Under the pieces are notes generated by a model. The model was not told where the DNA came from, did no database searches, and saw only the letters and a program-made list of their open reading frames with translations. Source: Mycobacterium sp. 236(2023) (lineage in GTDB: Bacteria > Actinomycetota > Actinomycetes > Mycobacteriales > Mycobacteriaceae). Taken from it: 64,000 nucleotides of DNA. Below are positions 42,747 to 50,827 of this stretch, piece by piece. Each line of letters opens with the position of its first letter. Position 1 is the stretch's first letter. The position numbers were made by a program, and so were the translations under genes. The stretch lies in contig NZ_JARSBP010000006.1 in NCBI RefSeq assembly GCF_029623955.1, positions 248,001-312,000 of the forward strand, in the 5' to 3' direction.

Positions 42747-43732
42747 TATCGGGTGCCGCCCTTCGCATACTCGGCGACGGCGTCGATGTTCGACTTGTCG
42801 ATGAACGCAGGCCCGGTCAGTGTGGGCTGGCCGCCACCGATGACGTTGCCGTTGCTCAGGTACAGCCACAGCGAGTCGACGGCGAGGTAGCCCTGGAGAT
42901 AGGGCTGCTGATCGACGGCCCACTGCACATCGCCGGCCTGAATCGCCTCGACGAGAGCGGCATTGGTGTCGAAGGTGCCGATCTTGGCGGTGCTGCCGGC
43001 ATTCTTGGCCGACTGCACGGCGGTCAGCGCGAACGGGGCGCCGAGGGCGACGATGTAGTCGATGCTCGGATCCTGCTGCAGCTTGGCGGTGATGGTGGAC
43101 TCCACCGACGGCATGTCCTTGCCGTTGACATTGAGCACCTCGGTGGCCGGGAAGGTGTCCTTGACGCCGGCGCAGCGCGCTTCGAGATCGACGTGGCCCT
43201 GCTCCTGAATGATGCAGATCGACTTCGTGGCGCCTTCGGCGCGCAGCCGGTCGCCGACGCCCTGGCCCGCGATGCGGCCGTCCTGACCGAAGTACTCCTT
43301 GACGCCCATCGGCTTCCACGCGTCCATACCGGCGTTGAAGGCGACGACGGGGATTCCCTTGGCTTCTGCGGCCTTGACGGCGGCCTGCATGGCGTCGGGC
43401 TTGGCCAACGTGAGGGCGATGCCGTCGACATCGCTGTCGACCGCCGACTGCACGAGGTTCGCCTGGTTCGGCGCCTCGGGGTCGTTGGAGTACCGCAGCT
43501 CGATGTTGTCCTTCTTCGCCGCCGCTTCGGCGCCCTTACGAATCAGGTCCCAGAACGAGTCGCCGGGAACCTCGTGGGTGATCATCGCGATCGTCATCCG
43601 GGGTGTGTCGACGGTCCCGCCGCCGCCACCTTCACCGGACTGCTCGGGTGCGCCGCCGGTCGACGAGCACGACACGATTCCCAGGGCCAGAATGCCCGCT
43701 CCGGCGAACGCCGCGAGCCGCTTGAACGTCAT
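42746..43732 (-). CDS. Sugar/polyol ABC transporter substrate-binding lipoprotein
   Basis: Exported lipoprotein of 328 residues: signal peptide with lipobox LGIVSC (Cys22), a Gly-rich linker (GEGGGGGTVD), then a ribose-binding-protein fold (MTIAMITHEVPGDSFWDLIRKGAEAAAKK, VDGIALTLAKPD). It heads the three-gene transporter operon. A palindrome about 105 bp upstream is nearly identical to the one between gntR and iolC, so inositol or a derivative is the best ligand guess. Confidence 0.92.
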   Translation of the reverse strand: MTFKRLAAFAGAGILALGIVSCSSTGGAPEQSGEGGGGGTVDTPRMTIAMITHEVPGDSFWDLIRKGAEAAAKKDNIELRYSNDPEAPNQANLVQSAVDSDVDGIALTLAKPDAMQAAVKAAEAKGIPVVAFNAGMDAWKPMGVKEYFGQDGRIAGQGVGDRLRAEGATKSICIIQEQGHVDLEARCAGVKDTFPATEVLNVNGKDMPSVESTITAKLQQDPSIDYIVALGAPFALTAVQSAKNAGSTAKIGTFDTNAALVEAIQAGDVQWAVDQQPYLQGYLAVDSLWLYLSNGNVIGGGQPTLTGPAFIDKSNIDAVAEYAKGGTR

Positions 43733-43836
43733 TACTTCTCCTTGTCGTCGAGACTGCCGCGAACGCCCTCATCGCCCTCCCGGGGTGGTGCCGGGCGACA
43801 CGCCTCACTGGTGATGTAATACGCCTCACACCCGAA

Positions 43837-43857
43837 AGTCAAGACTTTGTCCTGACA
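43837..43857. promoter_or_regulatory. Putative GntR (iol) operator upstream of the ABC transporter
   Basis: This 21-bp site reads as an imperfect inverted repeat of the form GTCAAGAC-N3-GTCCTGAC. Its sequence matches the reverse complement of the site at 48022-48042 at 20 of 21 positions, and the identity extends two bases further on one side. It lies 105 bp before the binding-protein ATG, where it would overlap or flank the promoter. The regulator is inferred to be the GntR protein encoded at 47218-47949. Confidence 0.7.
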
Positions 43858-43897
43858 TTAGGACTGCAAGTCATTTGTCTGTCCGGATATCCGCAGA

Positions 43898-44902
43898 TCA
43901 CGCCGTCAGAGTGGCGGTCGAACCTCGGACCACCAACGTGGGCTCACGCACGATGTCGACTGCGGATTCGTCGGCGGATCCACCCCCATCGAGTCGGGCG
44001 GTCAATCGCTTCACTGCCGCCTCAGCGAGTCCCGCGGAGTCCTGTCGGATCGTGGTCAGCTGGATGTGGGCCAACCCGGCCAGCGGGCTGTCATCGAATC
44101 CGAGGACCGAAATCTGTTGCGGAACAGAGATTCCCGCCCGGATCAAAACATCCATGACGCCGAGCGCGCACCGGTCGTTGAACGCGAAGACGGCATCGGG
44201 GAGATCACCCGACTCGAGCATCGCGGTGGCGGCCGCGGCGCCGTCGCGTTCGGTGAGCCCGCCCGGCCGCACCCACTCGGATATCTGCGCGCCCGTGACA
44301 GCACCGCGGTAGCCGCGCTTCCGCTCGGCCGCGCCGGGCGCACCGCACCCGTCGAGATAGAGAATCCGGCGATGCCCCAGCGACAGCAGGTGTTCCATGC
44401 CGATCGTCGCACCGGCGACATCGTCGCTGCGGACGGCGTCCACACCGCGCACCCGGCGGGCCACCACGACAGCGGGCATCCGTGCGGCCAGATCGGCGAG
44501 CCGGCCTGCCCGCATCTGGGGTCCGATCAGCACCAGACCCTCGCAGCGATCGTCGACCAACGTGCGCACCGCGCGCGGCTCGTCGCGATGCGGGGTGACG
44601 GCGCTGAGCACGACGTCGTAACCGAGCGCGTCGGCGGCGACGTAGACGCCGTCGACGAGGTCGGCGTGGAATTCCTGGCCCGCAGCGAAGGTCAGCCCGA
44701 TGAGGTTGGTGCGGTGCTGCCGCAACCGCCGCGCCCGAGGGTCGGGACGGTATCCGATGTCCTCGGCAGCCTGCCTGACCCGCTGGCGCGTGTGCTCACT
44801 CGCGCCGGGCGCGTCGCGCATCACGATGGACACGAGCGCGCGCGAGACGCCGGCCCGCTGGGCCACGTCCTCCAACGTCGGTCTGCGATGCACGCTGTTC
44901 AC
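43898..44902 (-). CDS. LacI-family transcriptional regulator (LacI-2)
   Basis: Repressor-type protein of about 334 residues. N-terminal helix-turn-helix TLEDVAQRAGVSRALVSIVMRD with a hinge LRQHRTNLIGLTF, then the periplasmic-binding-like sensor domain. The GTG at 44902 (VNSVHRRPTLED) is preferred; an in-frame start at 44944 would run across an operator. Two palindromes of LacI type lie between this gene and the divergent Gfo/Idh gene, so autoregulation plus control of that operon is likely. Confidence 0.9.
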   Translation of the reverse strand: MNSVHRRPTLEDVAQRAGVSRALVSIVMRDAPGASEHTRQRVRQAAEDIGYRPDPRARRLRQHRTNLIGLTFAAGQEFHADLVDGVYVAADALGYDVVLSAVTPHRDEPRAVRTLVDDRCEGLVLIGPQMRAGRLADLAARMPAVVVARRVRGVDAVRSDDVAGATIGMEHLLSLGHRRILYLDGCGAPGAAERKRGYRGAVTGAQISEWVRPGGLTERDGAAAATAMLESGDLPDAVFAFNDRCALGVMDVLIRAGISVPQQISVLGFDDSPLAGLAHIQLTTIRQDSAGLAEAAVKRLTARLDGGGSADESAVDIVREPTLVVRGSTATLTA

Positions 44903-44903
44903 C

Positions 44904-44917
44904 CTAGAACGTTCCAG
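44904..44917. promoter_or_regulatory. LacI-type operator, proximal copy
   Basis: CTAGAACGTTCCAG is a 14-bp palindrome with one mismatch and the central CG typical of LacI-family operators. It sits 2 bp upstream of the LacI-2 GTG start, where binding would block its own transcription. It matches the perfect copy at 44955-44972. Confidence 0.65.
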
Positions 44918-44954
44918 AGGAGTCGTTGACGAAAGTCTCCGCAAGGCCCTACCG

Positions 44955-44972
44955 TACTAGAACGTTCTAGTA
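44955..44972. promoter_or_regulatory. LacI-type operator, perfect 18-bp palindrome
   Basis: TACTAGAACGTTCTAGTA is a perfect 18-bp palindrome centred on CG. It lies 26 bp before the chosen Gfo/Idh ATG (44998) and about 53 bp centre to centre from the second copy at 44904-44917, close to five helical turns. LacI-2 encoded next to it is the obvious ligand. Confidence 0.75.
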
Positions 44973-44997
44973 ATTCATGTCAGATTCGGAGACACAC

Positions 44998-45969
44998 ATG
45001 CCCAATCCGTTGTCGTTCGGGCTCATCGGCGCGGGGTGGATCGGCAGCTTCCACGCCGAGACGCTGGCCAACCGCCTGCCCAACACCCGGCTTGTCGCCG
45101 TTGCCGACCCGGTTCCCGGTGCCGCAGAACGCCTTTCCGCTCCGCGCAGTTATCAGGACCCGCTCGAGCTGATCGCCGACCCCGCCGTCGAGGCGGTCGC
45201 CATCTCCTCCCCCGCCGCAACCCACACCGACCTCGTCGTCGCCGCCGCGCAGGCAGGTAAGCACGTGTTCTGTGAGAAGCCGATGTCGCTGACCCTCGAC
45301 GATGCCGACCGCGCCATCGCCGCCGCCCGAGGTGCCGGGGTCGCGTTGCAGGTCGGATTCAACAGGCGTTTCGCCGCCGACTTCGCTGCAATGCACAGCC
45401 GCATCGCCAACGGGGACATCGGAACTCCGCAGCTGCTCCGGTCGCTCACCCGGGATCCGGGCATCTCTGCTGAGGTGGCGGCGCGCGTCAAGCCGTGGAC
45501 GATCTTCAACGAGACCCTCATCCACGACTTCGACACGTTGTGCTGGCTCAACCCCGGCGCCCGCGTCACCGAGGTGTACGCCCAGGCCGACGCGCTGATC
45601 CATCCCCAGTTCGCCGGCCAAGGCTTCCTCGACACGTCGGTCGTGCAGATCCGGTTCGACAACGGCGCGTTCGCCGTCGCCGAGGCCAGCTTCCAGGCCG
45701 TCTACGGCTATGACGTCCGCGGTGAGGTGTTCGGCGCCAACGGCATCCTGCAGGCCGGCCTCGAGCCCGACCGCGCCGGGACATCCAATGTCGAGCTGTT
45801 CCACGACGCGTACGTCGCACAGTTCGCTCATTTCGCCGAGTCCGTGCGGGCCGGCGTCGAGCCGTCGGTCACCGGGGTCGACGCCCGCGTCGCCCTGGAA
45901 ATCGCCCTCGCCGCACGCGCATCCGTCGAGCGTCAGGCACCCGTCGTTCTCGACGGGGCGCTGCGATGA
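44998..45969 (+). CDS. Gfo/Idh/MocA oxidoreductase (inositol dehydrogenase-like)
   Basis: NAD(P)-dependent dehydrogenase of 323 residues: Rossmann motif GLIGAGWIGSFHAETL, catalytic-lysine motif FCEKPMSL, and an active-site region with FNETLIHDFDTLCWL. I chose the ATG at 44998 because CGGAG lies 6-7 nt upstream; an ATG at 44977 has no ribosome-binding site and lies next to the operator. Its stop overlaps the next ATG (ATGA). It probably oxidises an inositol isomer or related polyol. Confidence 0.9.
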   Translation: MPNPLSFGLIGAGWIGSFHAETLANRLPNTRLVAVADPVPGAAERLSAPRSYQDPLELIADPAVEAVAISSPAATHTDLVVAAAQAGKHVFCEKPMSLTLDDADRAIAAARGAGVALQVGFNRRFAADFAAMHSRIANGDIGTPQLLRSLTRDPGISAEVAARVKPWTIFNETLIHDFDTLCWLNPGARVTEVYAQADALIHPQFAGQGFLDTSVVQIRFDNGAFAVAEASFQAVYGYDVRGEVFGANGILQAGLEPDRAGTSNVELFHDAYVAQFAHFAESVRAGVEPSVTGVDARVALEIALAARASVERQAPVVLDGALR

Positions 45970-46748
45970 GTTTCCAGTTGGCCGTCTGCTCGGAGATGGT
46001 GTTCCGCGATCTGCCGATCCTGGATCGGGTGAAGCGCATCGACGAGCTCGGCTTCGCGGCCGAGATCTGGAGCTGGCACGACAAGGATCTGGAGGCGCTG
46101 GCGACCACGGGCGCGACGTTCACGTCGATGACGGGCTATCTGCACGGCGATCTCATCGACCCGGACACCTGCGACGAAGTGGTTCGCACCGCCGAGCTGA
46201 GCATCAAGGCCGCGGAGATCCTGGGGGTCACCCGCCTGAACCTGCACACCGCCGAACTCGTCGACGGCCAGGCGGCCCGTCCTCGGCAGCGCAGCACCGG
46301 TCAGATGTGGCTGACGGCCTCCCGGACGCTCGAACGCCTCGGCGAGCTCGGCGCCGCGGCAGGCGTGACGTTCTGCGTCGAGAACCTCAACACGATCGTC
46401 GACCATCCCGGTGTGCCGCTGGCCCGCGCGAAGGACACGCTCGCCCTGATCGAGGGCGTGGGGCATCCGAACGTGAAGATGATGCTCGACCTCTATCACG
46501 CGCAGATCGGCGAGGGGAACCTGATCGAACTGGTACGGCGGTGCGGCGACGCGATCGGCGAGATCCAGGTGGCCGATGTGCCGGGCCGCTGCGAGCCGGG
46601 CACCGGTGAGATCAACTACCCCGCGGTCGCCGCGGCACTTCGCGACATCGGCTACACCGGCACGATCGGTATGGAGGCCTGGGCCTCCGGCGAGGGTCCG
46701 CAGGGAAGTGAGGCCGCGCTGGAGCGTTTCCGCGCCGCCTTCAGCTGA
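45966..46748 (+). CDS. Hydroxypyruvate-isomerase-like TIM-barrel protein
   Basis: Xylose-isomerase-like TIM barrel of 260 residues. The C-terminal part VADVPGRCEPGTGEINYP is the hallmark of the hydroxypyruvate isomerase/OtnI group, with metal ligands in CVENLNT, MLDLYHAQ and the final GMEAWAS. Members isomerise keto acids or keto sugars. It is the second gene of the LacI-2-linked pair, coupled to the dehydrogenase, so it likely acts on that enzyme's keto product. The actual substrate is open. Confidence 0.85.
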   Translation: MSFQLAVCSEMVFRDLPILDRVKRIDELGFAAEIWSWHDKDLEALATTGATFTSMTGYLHGDLIDPDTCDEVVRTAELSIKAAEILGVTRLNLHTAELVDGQAARPRQRSTGQMWLTASRTLERLGELGAAAGVTFCVENLNTIVDHPGVPLARAKDTLALIEGVGHPNVKMMLDLYHAQIGEGNLIELVRRCGDAIGEIQVADVPGRCEPGTGEINYPAVAAALRDIGYTGTIGMEAWASGEGPQGSEAALERFRAAFS

Positions 46749-46756
46749 CTCGTGAT

Positions 46757-46819
46757 CGCCGAAACGGAATTCCAGCAGGGGTTGTGCGAGAGCGGGCCTG
46801 CTGGAATTCCGTTTCGGCG
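46757..46819. terminator. 23-bp perfect hairpin after the hydroxypyruvate-isomerase-like gene
   Basis: The arms 46757-46779 and 46797-46819 are exact 23-bp complements around a 17-nt loop. The arm begins CGCCGAAACGGAATTCC, close to the arm of the element at 40776-40839. It starts 9 bp after the stop codon. No T-run follows. Termination or 3'-end protection is inferred from position. Confidence 0.7.
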
Positions 46820-46840
46820 CAGAGAGCGAAGGACGTCACC

Positions 46841-47215
46841 ATGAACAGCACGAAGATCCTTGCCGGCGCGGTTCTGTCGGCCGGTCTCGCGGCAGCGGGC
46901 CTTGCCGCGGCGGGCACCGCCGCTGCCCTTCCCTCGGAGCCGCATGTGTGGTGCCCGGGGCAGCCCATGCATTCCCCGTCGGGCCCTGGAGCCAACTACG
47001 TCTTGGACATGAACGTGTGCCACACCTGGCAGTACACGAAGGGCGGCATGGGCAACGTCGGGGTCAAGGTCCCGCCCGGCTACGACCCTGTCACCTACCA
47101 GCCGACCGGCTGGGAAATCGAACCGAACGGCAACGTCTGGGACGGGCCGGGAATGCCGCCGGGTGCTGCATTCGAATGCGGCATGGGCCTGTTCGGCGTG
47201 CCGATCCGCTGCTGA
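46841..47215 (+). CDS. Small secreted cysteine-containing protein
   Basis: Protein of 124 residues with a clear signal peptide (MNSTKILAGAVLSAGLAAAGLAAAGTAAA, cleavage near ALP|SEP). The mature part of about 90 residues has four cysteines (WCPG, NVCHTW, FECGM and the C-terminal IRC), enough for two disulfides, and is Pro/Gly/Trp-rich. AAGGA lies 8 nt upstream of the ATG. Similar small exported proteins are common in mycobacteria and have no known function. It is not obviously part of the polyol operons. Confidence 0.82.
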   Translation: MNSTKILAGAVLSAGLAAAGLAAAGTAAALPSEPHVWCPGQPMHSPSGPGANYVLDMNVCHTWQYTKGGMGNVGVKVPPGYDPVTYQPTGWEIEPNGNVWDGPGMPPGAAFECGMGLFGVPIRC

Positions 47216-47217
47216 GG

Positions 47218-47949
47218 TCAGCGGTCGACGAGCGTGGTGTCGAAGTAGTAGCGCGACGCGCGGTAGCAGTGGTTGCCGTACTCGACGGCGGCACCGGAAT
47301 CGTCGAATGCCGTGCGCGCCATGGTCAGTAACGGCGCGTTCGGCTTCTCGTCGAGCAGTTGGGCCTCGGCGCGGGTGGCGCTGCGCGCGCCGATGCGCTG
47401 CCGGGCCAGCCGGATGTGGACCCCGCGGGCGCGCAGCGACTGGTACAGGCCGTTGTTCTCCAACTCCTCGGCGTCGGGCGCGATGTCCGCGGGGAGGTAG
47501 TTGATCATCAAGGCCAGCGGTTCGCCGTTGGCGCAACGCAATCGGTGAATGGCGGCGACCTCGCGATCGTCGGCGAGGTTCAGTTCGCGGGCAACCTCTT
47601 CATCCGGCGGGCCCACCTGGAACTTGAGCAGCCGCGTCGTCGGCTCTTGGCCGGCGCGGGCGAGATCGTCGAACAGGCTCGTCAACTCGACGCGGCGATG
47701 CACAGGATTCTGCACGACCTGTGTGCCGACACCCCGCTTGCGCACGAGCAGACCCTTGTCGACGAGTTCCTGGATGGCACGCCGCGTGGTGGGGCGCGAC
47801 AGCGTCAACCGCTTAGCCAGCGCGAGCTCGTTCTCGAATCGGTCACCCGGCGAGAGTTCGCCATCGCGTATCGCGGCCTCGATCGCCTGGGCCAGCTGGT
47901 AATAGAGCGGAACCGGGCTTGACCGGTCGAGCTCCACTGTCAAGGGCAC
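47218..47949 (-). CDS. GntR-family regulator with UTRA domain (iol regulator candidate)
   Basis: Regulator of 243 residues: an N-terminal winged helix (YYQLAQAIEAAIRDGELSPGDRFENELALAKRLTLSRPTTRRAIQEL in the GntR pattern) and a C-terminal UTRA ligand domain (EVAAIHRLRCANGEPLALMINYLP, ending ASRYYFDTTL). It is divergent from the iolC operon. A palindrome between the two genes recurs before the ABC transporter. It therefore probably represses both units and is released by an inositol catabolite. Confidence 0.92.
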   Translation of the reverse strand: MPLTVELDRSSPVPLYYQLAQAIEAAIRDGELSPGDRFENELALAKRLTLSRPTTRRAIQELVDKGLLVRKRGVGTQVVQNPVHRRVELTSLFDDLARAGQEPTTRLLKFQVGPPDEEVARELNLADDREVAAIHRLRCANGEPLALMINYLPADIAPDAEELENNGLYQSLRARGVHIRLARQRIGARSATRAEAQLLDEKPNAPLLTMARTAFDDSGAAVEYGNHCYRASRYYFDTTLVDR

Positions 47950-48021
47950 GTCGGCTCCGATCTCGGGTTGGGGCCTGTCAACGGTAGCTGAATGTTAACA
48001 CCGATTGAGATAAAGATAGAA

Positions 48022-48042
48022 TGTCAGGACAAAGTCTTGACA
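48022..48042. promoter_or_regulatory. Putative GntR operator between gntR and iolC
   Basis: A 21-bp near-palindrome of the form TGTCAGGAC-AAA-GTCTTGACA (8 of 9 arm positions pair). It lies 66 bp before the iolC ATG and 73 bp before the GntR ATG. Its reverse complement matches the site at 43837-43857 at 20 of 21 positions. Recurrence at two functionally linked promoters is the main evidence. Confidence 0.75.
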
Positions 48043-48107
48043 TCACACCGTGACGAGAGGCACAGTCTTAGTCAGCCACCCACACCTATCCGTCGGAGTG
48101 ACTTTCT

Positions 48108-49076
48108 ATGACCAATCAGCCATATGACGTACTCGCCATCGGGCGCAGCGGCGTCGACGTGTACCCCCTTCAGGTCGGCGTCGGCCTCGAAGACGTACAG
48201 ACGTTCGGGAAGTTCCTGGGCGGCAGCGCCGCCAACGTCGCGGTCGCGGCCGCACGGCTCGGGAACCGCTCGGCGCTCATCTCCGGCGTCGGCGACGACC
48301 CGTTCGGCCGCTACGTCCGCGCCGAACTCGCCCGCCTCGACGTCGACAACCGTTTCGTCGCCACCCACGGCGAGTTCCCGACCCCGGTGACGTTCTGCGA
48401 GATCTTCCCGCCGGATGATTTCCCGCTCTACTTCTATCGCAAGCCCAGCGCCCCGGACCTGCAGATCAGCGCCGACGAGATCGACGCGGACGCGGTCCGT
48501 TCGGCGCGGCTTTACTGGTCGACGGTCACAGGACTTTCCGAAGAGCCAAGCCGCAGTGCGCATTTCGCTGCGTGGGACGCACGTTCGCGGCAGCCGCTGA
48601 CCGTCCTGGACCTGGACTACCGGCCGATGTTCTGGGCCACGCCCGCAGCGGCCACCGAGCAGGTGCAGAAGGCGCTGGCGCATGTCACCGTCGCCGTCGG
48701 CAACCGTGAGGAGTGCGAGATCGCCGTCGGCGAGTCCAACCCGCACAAGGCGGCCGACGCGCTGCTGGACATGGGTGTCGAGCTAGCGATCGTGAAGCAG
48801 GGTCCCCGGGGCGTGCTCGGCAAGACCCGCCACTCGTCGGTGACGGTGCCGCCCAACGAGGTCGACGTCGTCAACGGCCTCGGCGCCGGCGACGCCTTCG
48901 GCGGAAGCCTGTGCCACGGCCTGCTCAACGGCTGGTCGCTGGAGAAGACGCTGCGTTACGCCAACGCCGCAGGGGCCATCGTGGCCGGGCGGCTCGAATG
49001 CTCTACCGCCATGCCGACGGCCGGCGAGGTTGCCGAACTGGCCGAACAGACCGCTGTGGAGGCCGTCAATGTCTAA
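48108..49076 (+). CDS. iolC: 5-dehydro-2-deoxygluconokinase
   Basis: PfkB-family kinase of 322 residues that phosphorylates 5-dehydro-2-deoxygluconate (DKG) in inositol catabolism. It has the N-terminal IGRSGVDVYPLQVG, the GGSAANVAVAAARLG motif and the C-terminal nucleotide/anion-hole motif GLGAGDAFGGSLCHGLL with catalytic Asp. It opens the core iol operon; the next gene overlaps its end by 8 bp. This is the kinase alone, without the fused aldolase domain (DUF2090) seen in some bacteria. Confidence 0.94.
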   Translation: MTNQPYDVLAIGRSGVDVYPLQVGVGLEDVQTFGKFLGGSAANVAVAAARLGNRSALISGVGDDPFGRYVRAELARLDVDNRFVATHGEFPTPVTFCEIFPPDDFPLYFYRKPSAPDLQISADEIDADAVRSARLYWSTVTGLSEEPSRSAHFAAWDARSRQPLTVLDLDYRPMFWATPAAATEQVQKALAHVTVAVGNREECEIAVGESNPHKAADALLDMGVELAIVKQGPRGVLGKTRHSSVTVPPNEVDVVNGLGAGDAFGGSLCHGLLNGWSLEKTLRYANAAGAIVAGRLECSTAMPTAGEVAELAEQTAVEAVNV

Positions 49077-49953
49077 GACACCCCTGTGCCGGGACTACGC
49101 CGAGATCACCGAGGTCCGCGCGACTGACCCAGCCGCCGTGCAGCGCGCCTGGGAGCACCGCAAGACCCGGCCGACGTCGCGCGGCAACGGAAGACTGATG
49201 ATCGTGGCCGCCGATCACCCCGCCCGCGGCGCCCTCGCCGTCGGATCGCGGCCGACCGCGATGAACAGCCGCACCGATCTGCTTGACCGGCTTCGCGCCG
49301 CCCTCGCCGACCCCGGAGTGGACGGCGTCCTGGCCACGTCGGACATCCTCGACGACCTCGTGCTGCTCGGAGCACTCGACGACAAGGTCGTCTTCTCGTC
49401 GTTCAACCGCGGCGGACTCGCCGGGTCGGCTTTCGAGCTCGACGACCGGATGACCTGCGCCACCGCGGCGTCCACCGCGGCGGCGAAGATGAACGGCGGA
49501 AAGATGTTGTGCCGCATCGACCTCGGCGATCCGGGTACGGTGGCGACGATGGCGGCCTGTGCGCAGGCCGTCGACGAGCTCGCCGCCCGCGGACTGATCG
49601 CGATGCTCGAACCGTTCATGTCCTCGCGGGTCAACGGCAAGGTCAAGAACGACCTGTCGCCCGACGCGGTGATCAAGTCGATCCACATCGGTCAGGGCCT
49701 CGGCAGTACGTCGGCGTATACGTGGATGAAGCTCCCCGTTGTCGACGAGATGGATCGGGTGATGGAGGCCACGACGATGCCGACCCTGCTGCTGGGCGGT
49801 GACCCCACGGATCCCGAAGAGGCGTTCGCCAGCTGGGAGAAAGCACTCGCCCTTCCGTCGGTGCGCGGCCTGATCGTCGGCCGCACACTGCTGTACCCCC
49901 CCGACGACGACGTCAGCTCGGCCGTCGCGACCGCGGTAGCGATGGTCCGATAA
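49069..49953 (+). CDS. (beta/alpha)8-barrel protein of the iol cluster, candidate DKG-phosphate aldolase
   Basis: Protein of 294 residues from the ATG at 49069, which overlaps the iolC end. It has aldolase-like features: MIVAADHPARG near the N-terminus, a strand with LCRIDLGD, the segment AMLEPFMSSRVNGKVKN and TSAYTWMKLPVV, where the lysine could be the Schiff-base residue. It corresponds to the gene that follows iolC in the Corynebacterium iol cluster. No IolJ is present elsewhere in the window, so it probably cleaves DKG-6-phosphate. The role is inferred from position and fold. Confidence 0.7.
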   Translation: MSKTPLCRDYAEITEVRATDPAAVQRAWEHRKTRPTSRGNGRLMIVAADHPARGALAVGSRPTAMNSRTDLLDRLRAALADPGVDGVLATSDILDDLVLLGALDDKVVFSSFNRGGLAGSAFELDDRMTCATAASTAAAKMNGGKMLCRIDLGDPGTVATMAACAQAVDELAARGLIAMLEPFMSSRVNGKVKNDLSPDAVIKSIHIGQGLGSTSAYTWMKLPVVDEMDRVMEATTMPTLLLGGDPTDPEEAFASWEKALALPSVRGLIVGRTLLYPPDDDVSSAVATAVAMVR

Positions 49954-50825
49954 TGAACTCGAAACTGTATATCCCCGCCAATAGCGCGGCCGCGCCGTTC
50001 ACCGTCGCGATCACGCCGGAAGACGCGGGCTGGGCCGAATCATCCTTGCACGTCGTCGATCTCGGCGACCAGGGTTCGGTGTCGTTGACCACTGGTGACA
50101 CCGAGGTGATGATCCTGCCGCTGTCCGGGGCCGCGGTGATCGAGTGCGACGGACGGACTTTCGAATTGTCCTACCGCGCTTCGGTGTTCGACGGGCCCGC
50201 CGACATGGTGTACCTGGGGATCGGTCAGGCCTACGTGCTGACAGGACGGGGGCGCATCGCGATCTGCGGTGCGCGGGCGACGAACTCGTTCCCCAACCGC
50301 CGCGTCGCCGCGGCCGACGTCTCCGTCGAATTGCGCGGAGCGGGCAACTGCAGCCGCCAGGTGCACAACTTCGGCACCGCGACGGCGTTCGAGGCCGATT
50401 CGCTGATCGCGTGCGAGGTCATAACGCCCGGTGGTAACTGGTCCAGCTACCCGGCCCACAAGCACGACGAGAACACCGACGTCGAAACGCAGCTCGAGGA
50501 GATCTACTACTTCGAGGTCGACGACTCCCCCGCCGGGACACCGGGTTTCGGCTACCACCGGGTGTACGGCACCCCGGAGCGCCCGATCGAGGTGCTCGAA
50601 GAGGTGCGCACCGGTGATGTGGTGCTGGTTCCGCACGGTTACCACGGACCGTCCATCGCCACCCCAGGCCACCACATGTACTACCTGAACGTGATGGCCG
50701 GCTCCGGCCCCACCCGTGCTTGGCTCATCTGCGACGATCCCAATCACACCTGGCTGCGCGGCAGCTGGGAGCACCAGGAGATCGACCCTCGCCTGCCGTT
50801 CACTGCGCCCGTTCAAGGAGAATGA
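49953..50825 (+). CDS. iolB: 5-deoxy-glucuronate isomerase
   Basis: Cupin-fold isomerase of 290 residues converting 5-deoxy-glucuronate to DKG. The hallmark VITPGGNWSSYPAHKHDEN supplies metal-binding histidines, followed by LEEIYYFEV and the later GDVVLVPHGYHGPS and MYYLNVMAGSG. The ATG overlaps the upstream stop by one base (TAATG). The product feeds IolC, encoded two genes upstream. Confidence 0.95.
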   Translation: MNSKLYIPANSAAAPFTVAITPEDAGWAESSLHVVDLGDQGSVSLTTGDTEVMILPLSGAAVIECDGRTFELSYRASVFDGPADMVYLGIGQAYVLTGRGRIAICGARATNSFPNRRVAAADVSVELRGAGNCSRQVHNFGTATAFEADSLIACEVITPGGNWSSYPAHKHDENTDVETQLEEIYYFEVDDSPAGTPGFGYHRVYGTPERPIEVLEEVRTGDVVLVPHGYHGPSIATPGHHMYYLNVMAGSGPTRAWLICDDPNHTWLRGSWEHQEIDPRLPFTAPVQGE

Positions 50826-50827
50826 TC

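Noticed and set aside
42747..43319. N-terminal extension of the ABC permease frame
   Set aside because: The frame is open but overlaps the whole 3' half of the binding-protein gene; the GTG at 42746 is the normal start for this family.
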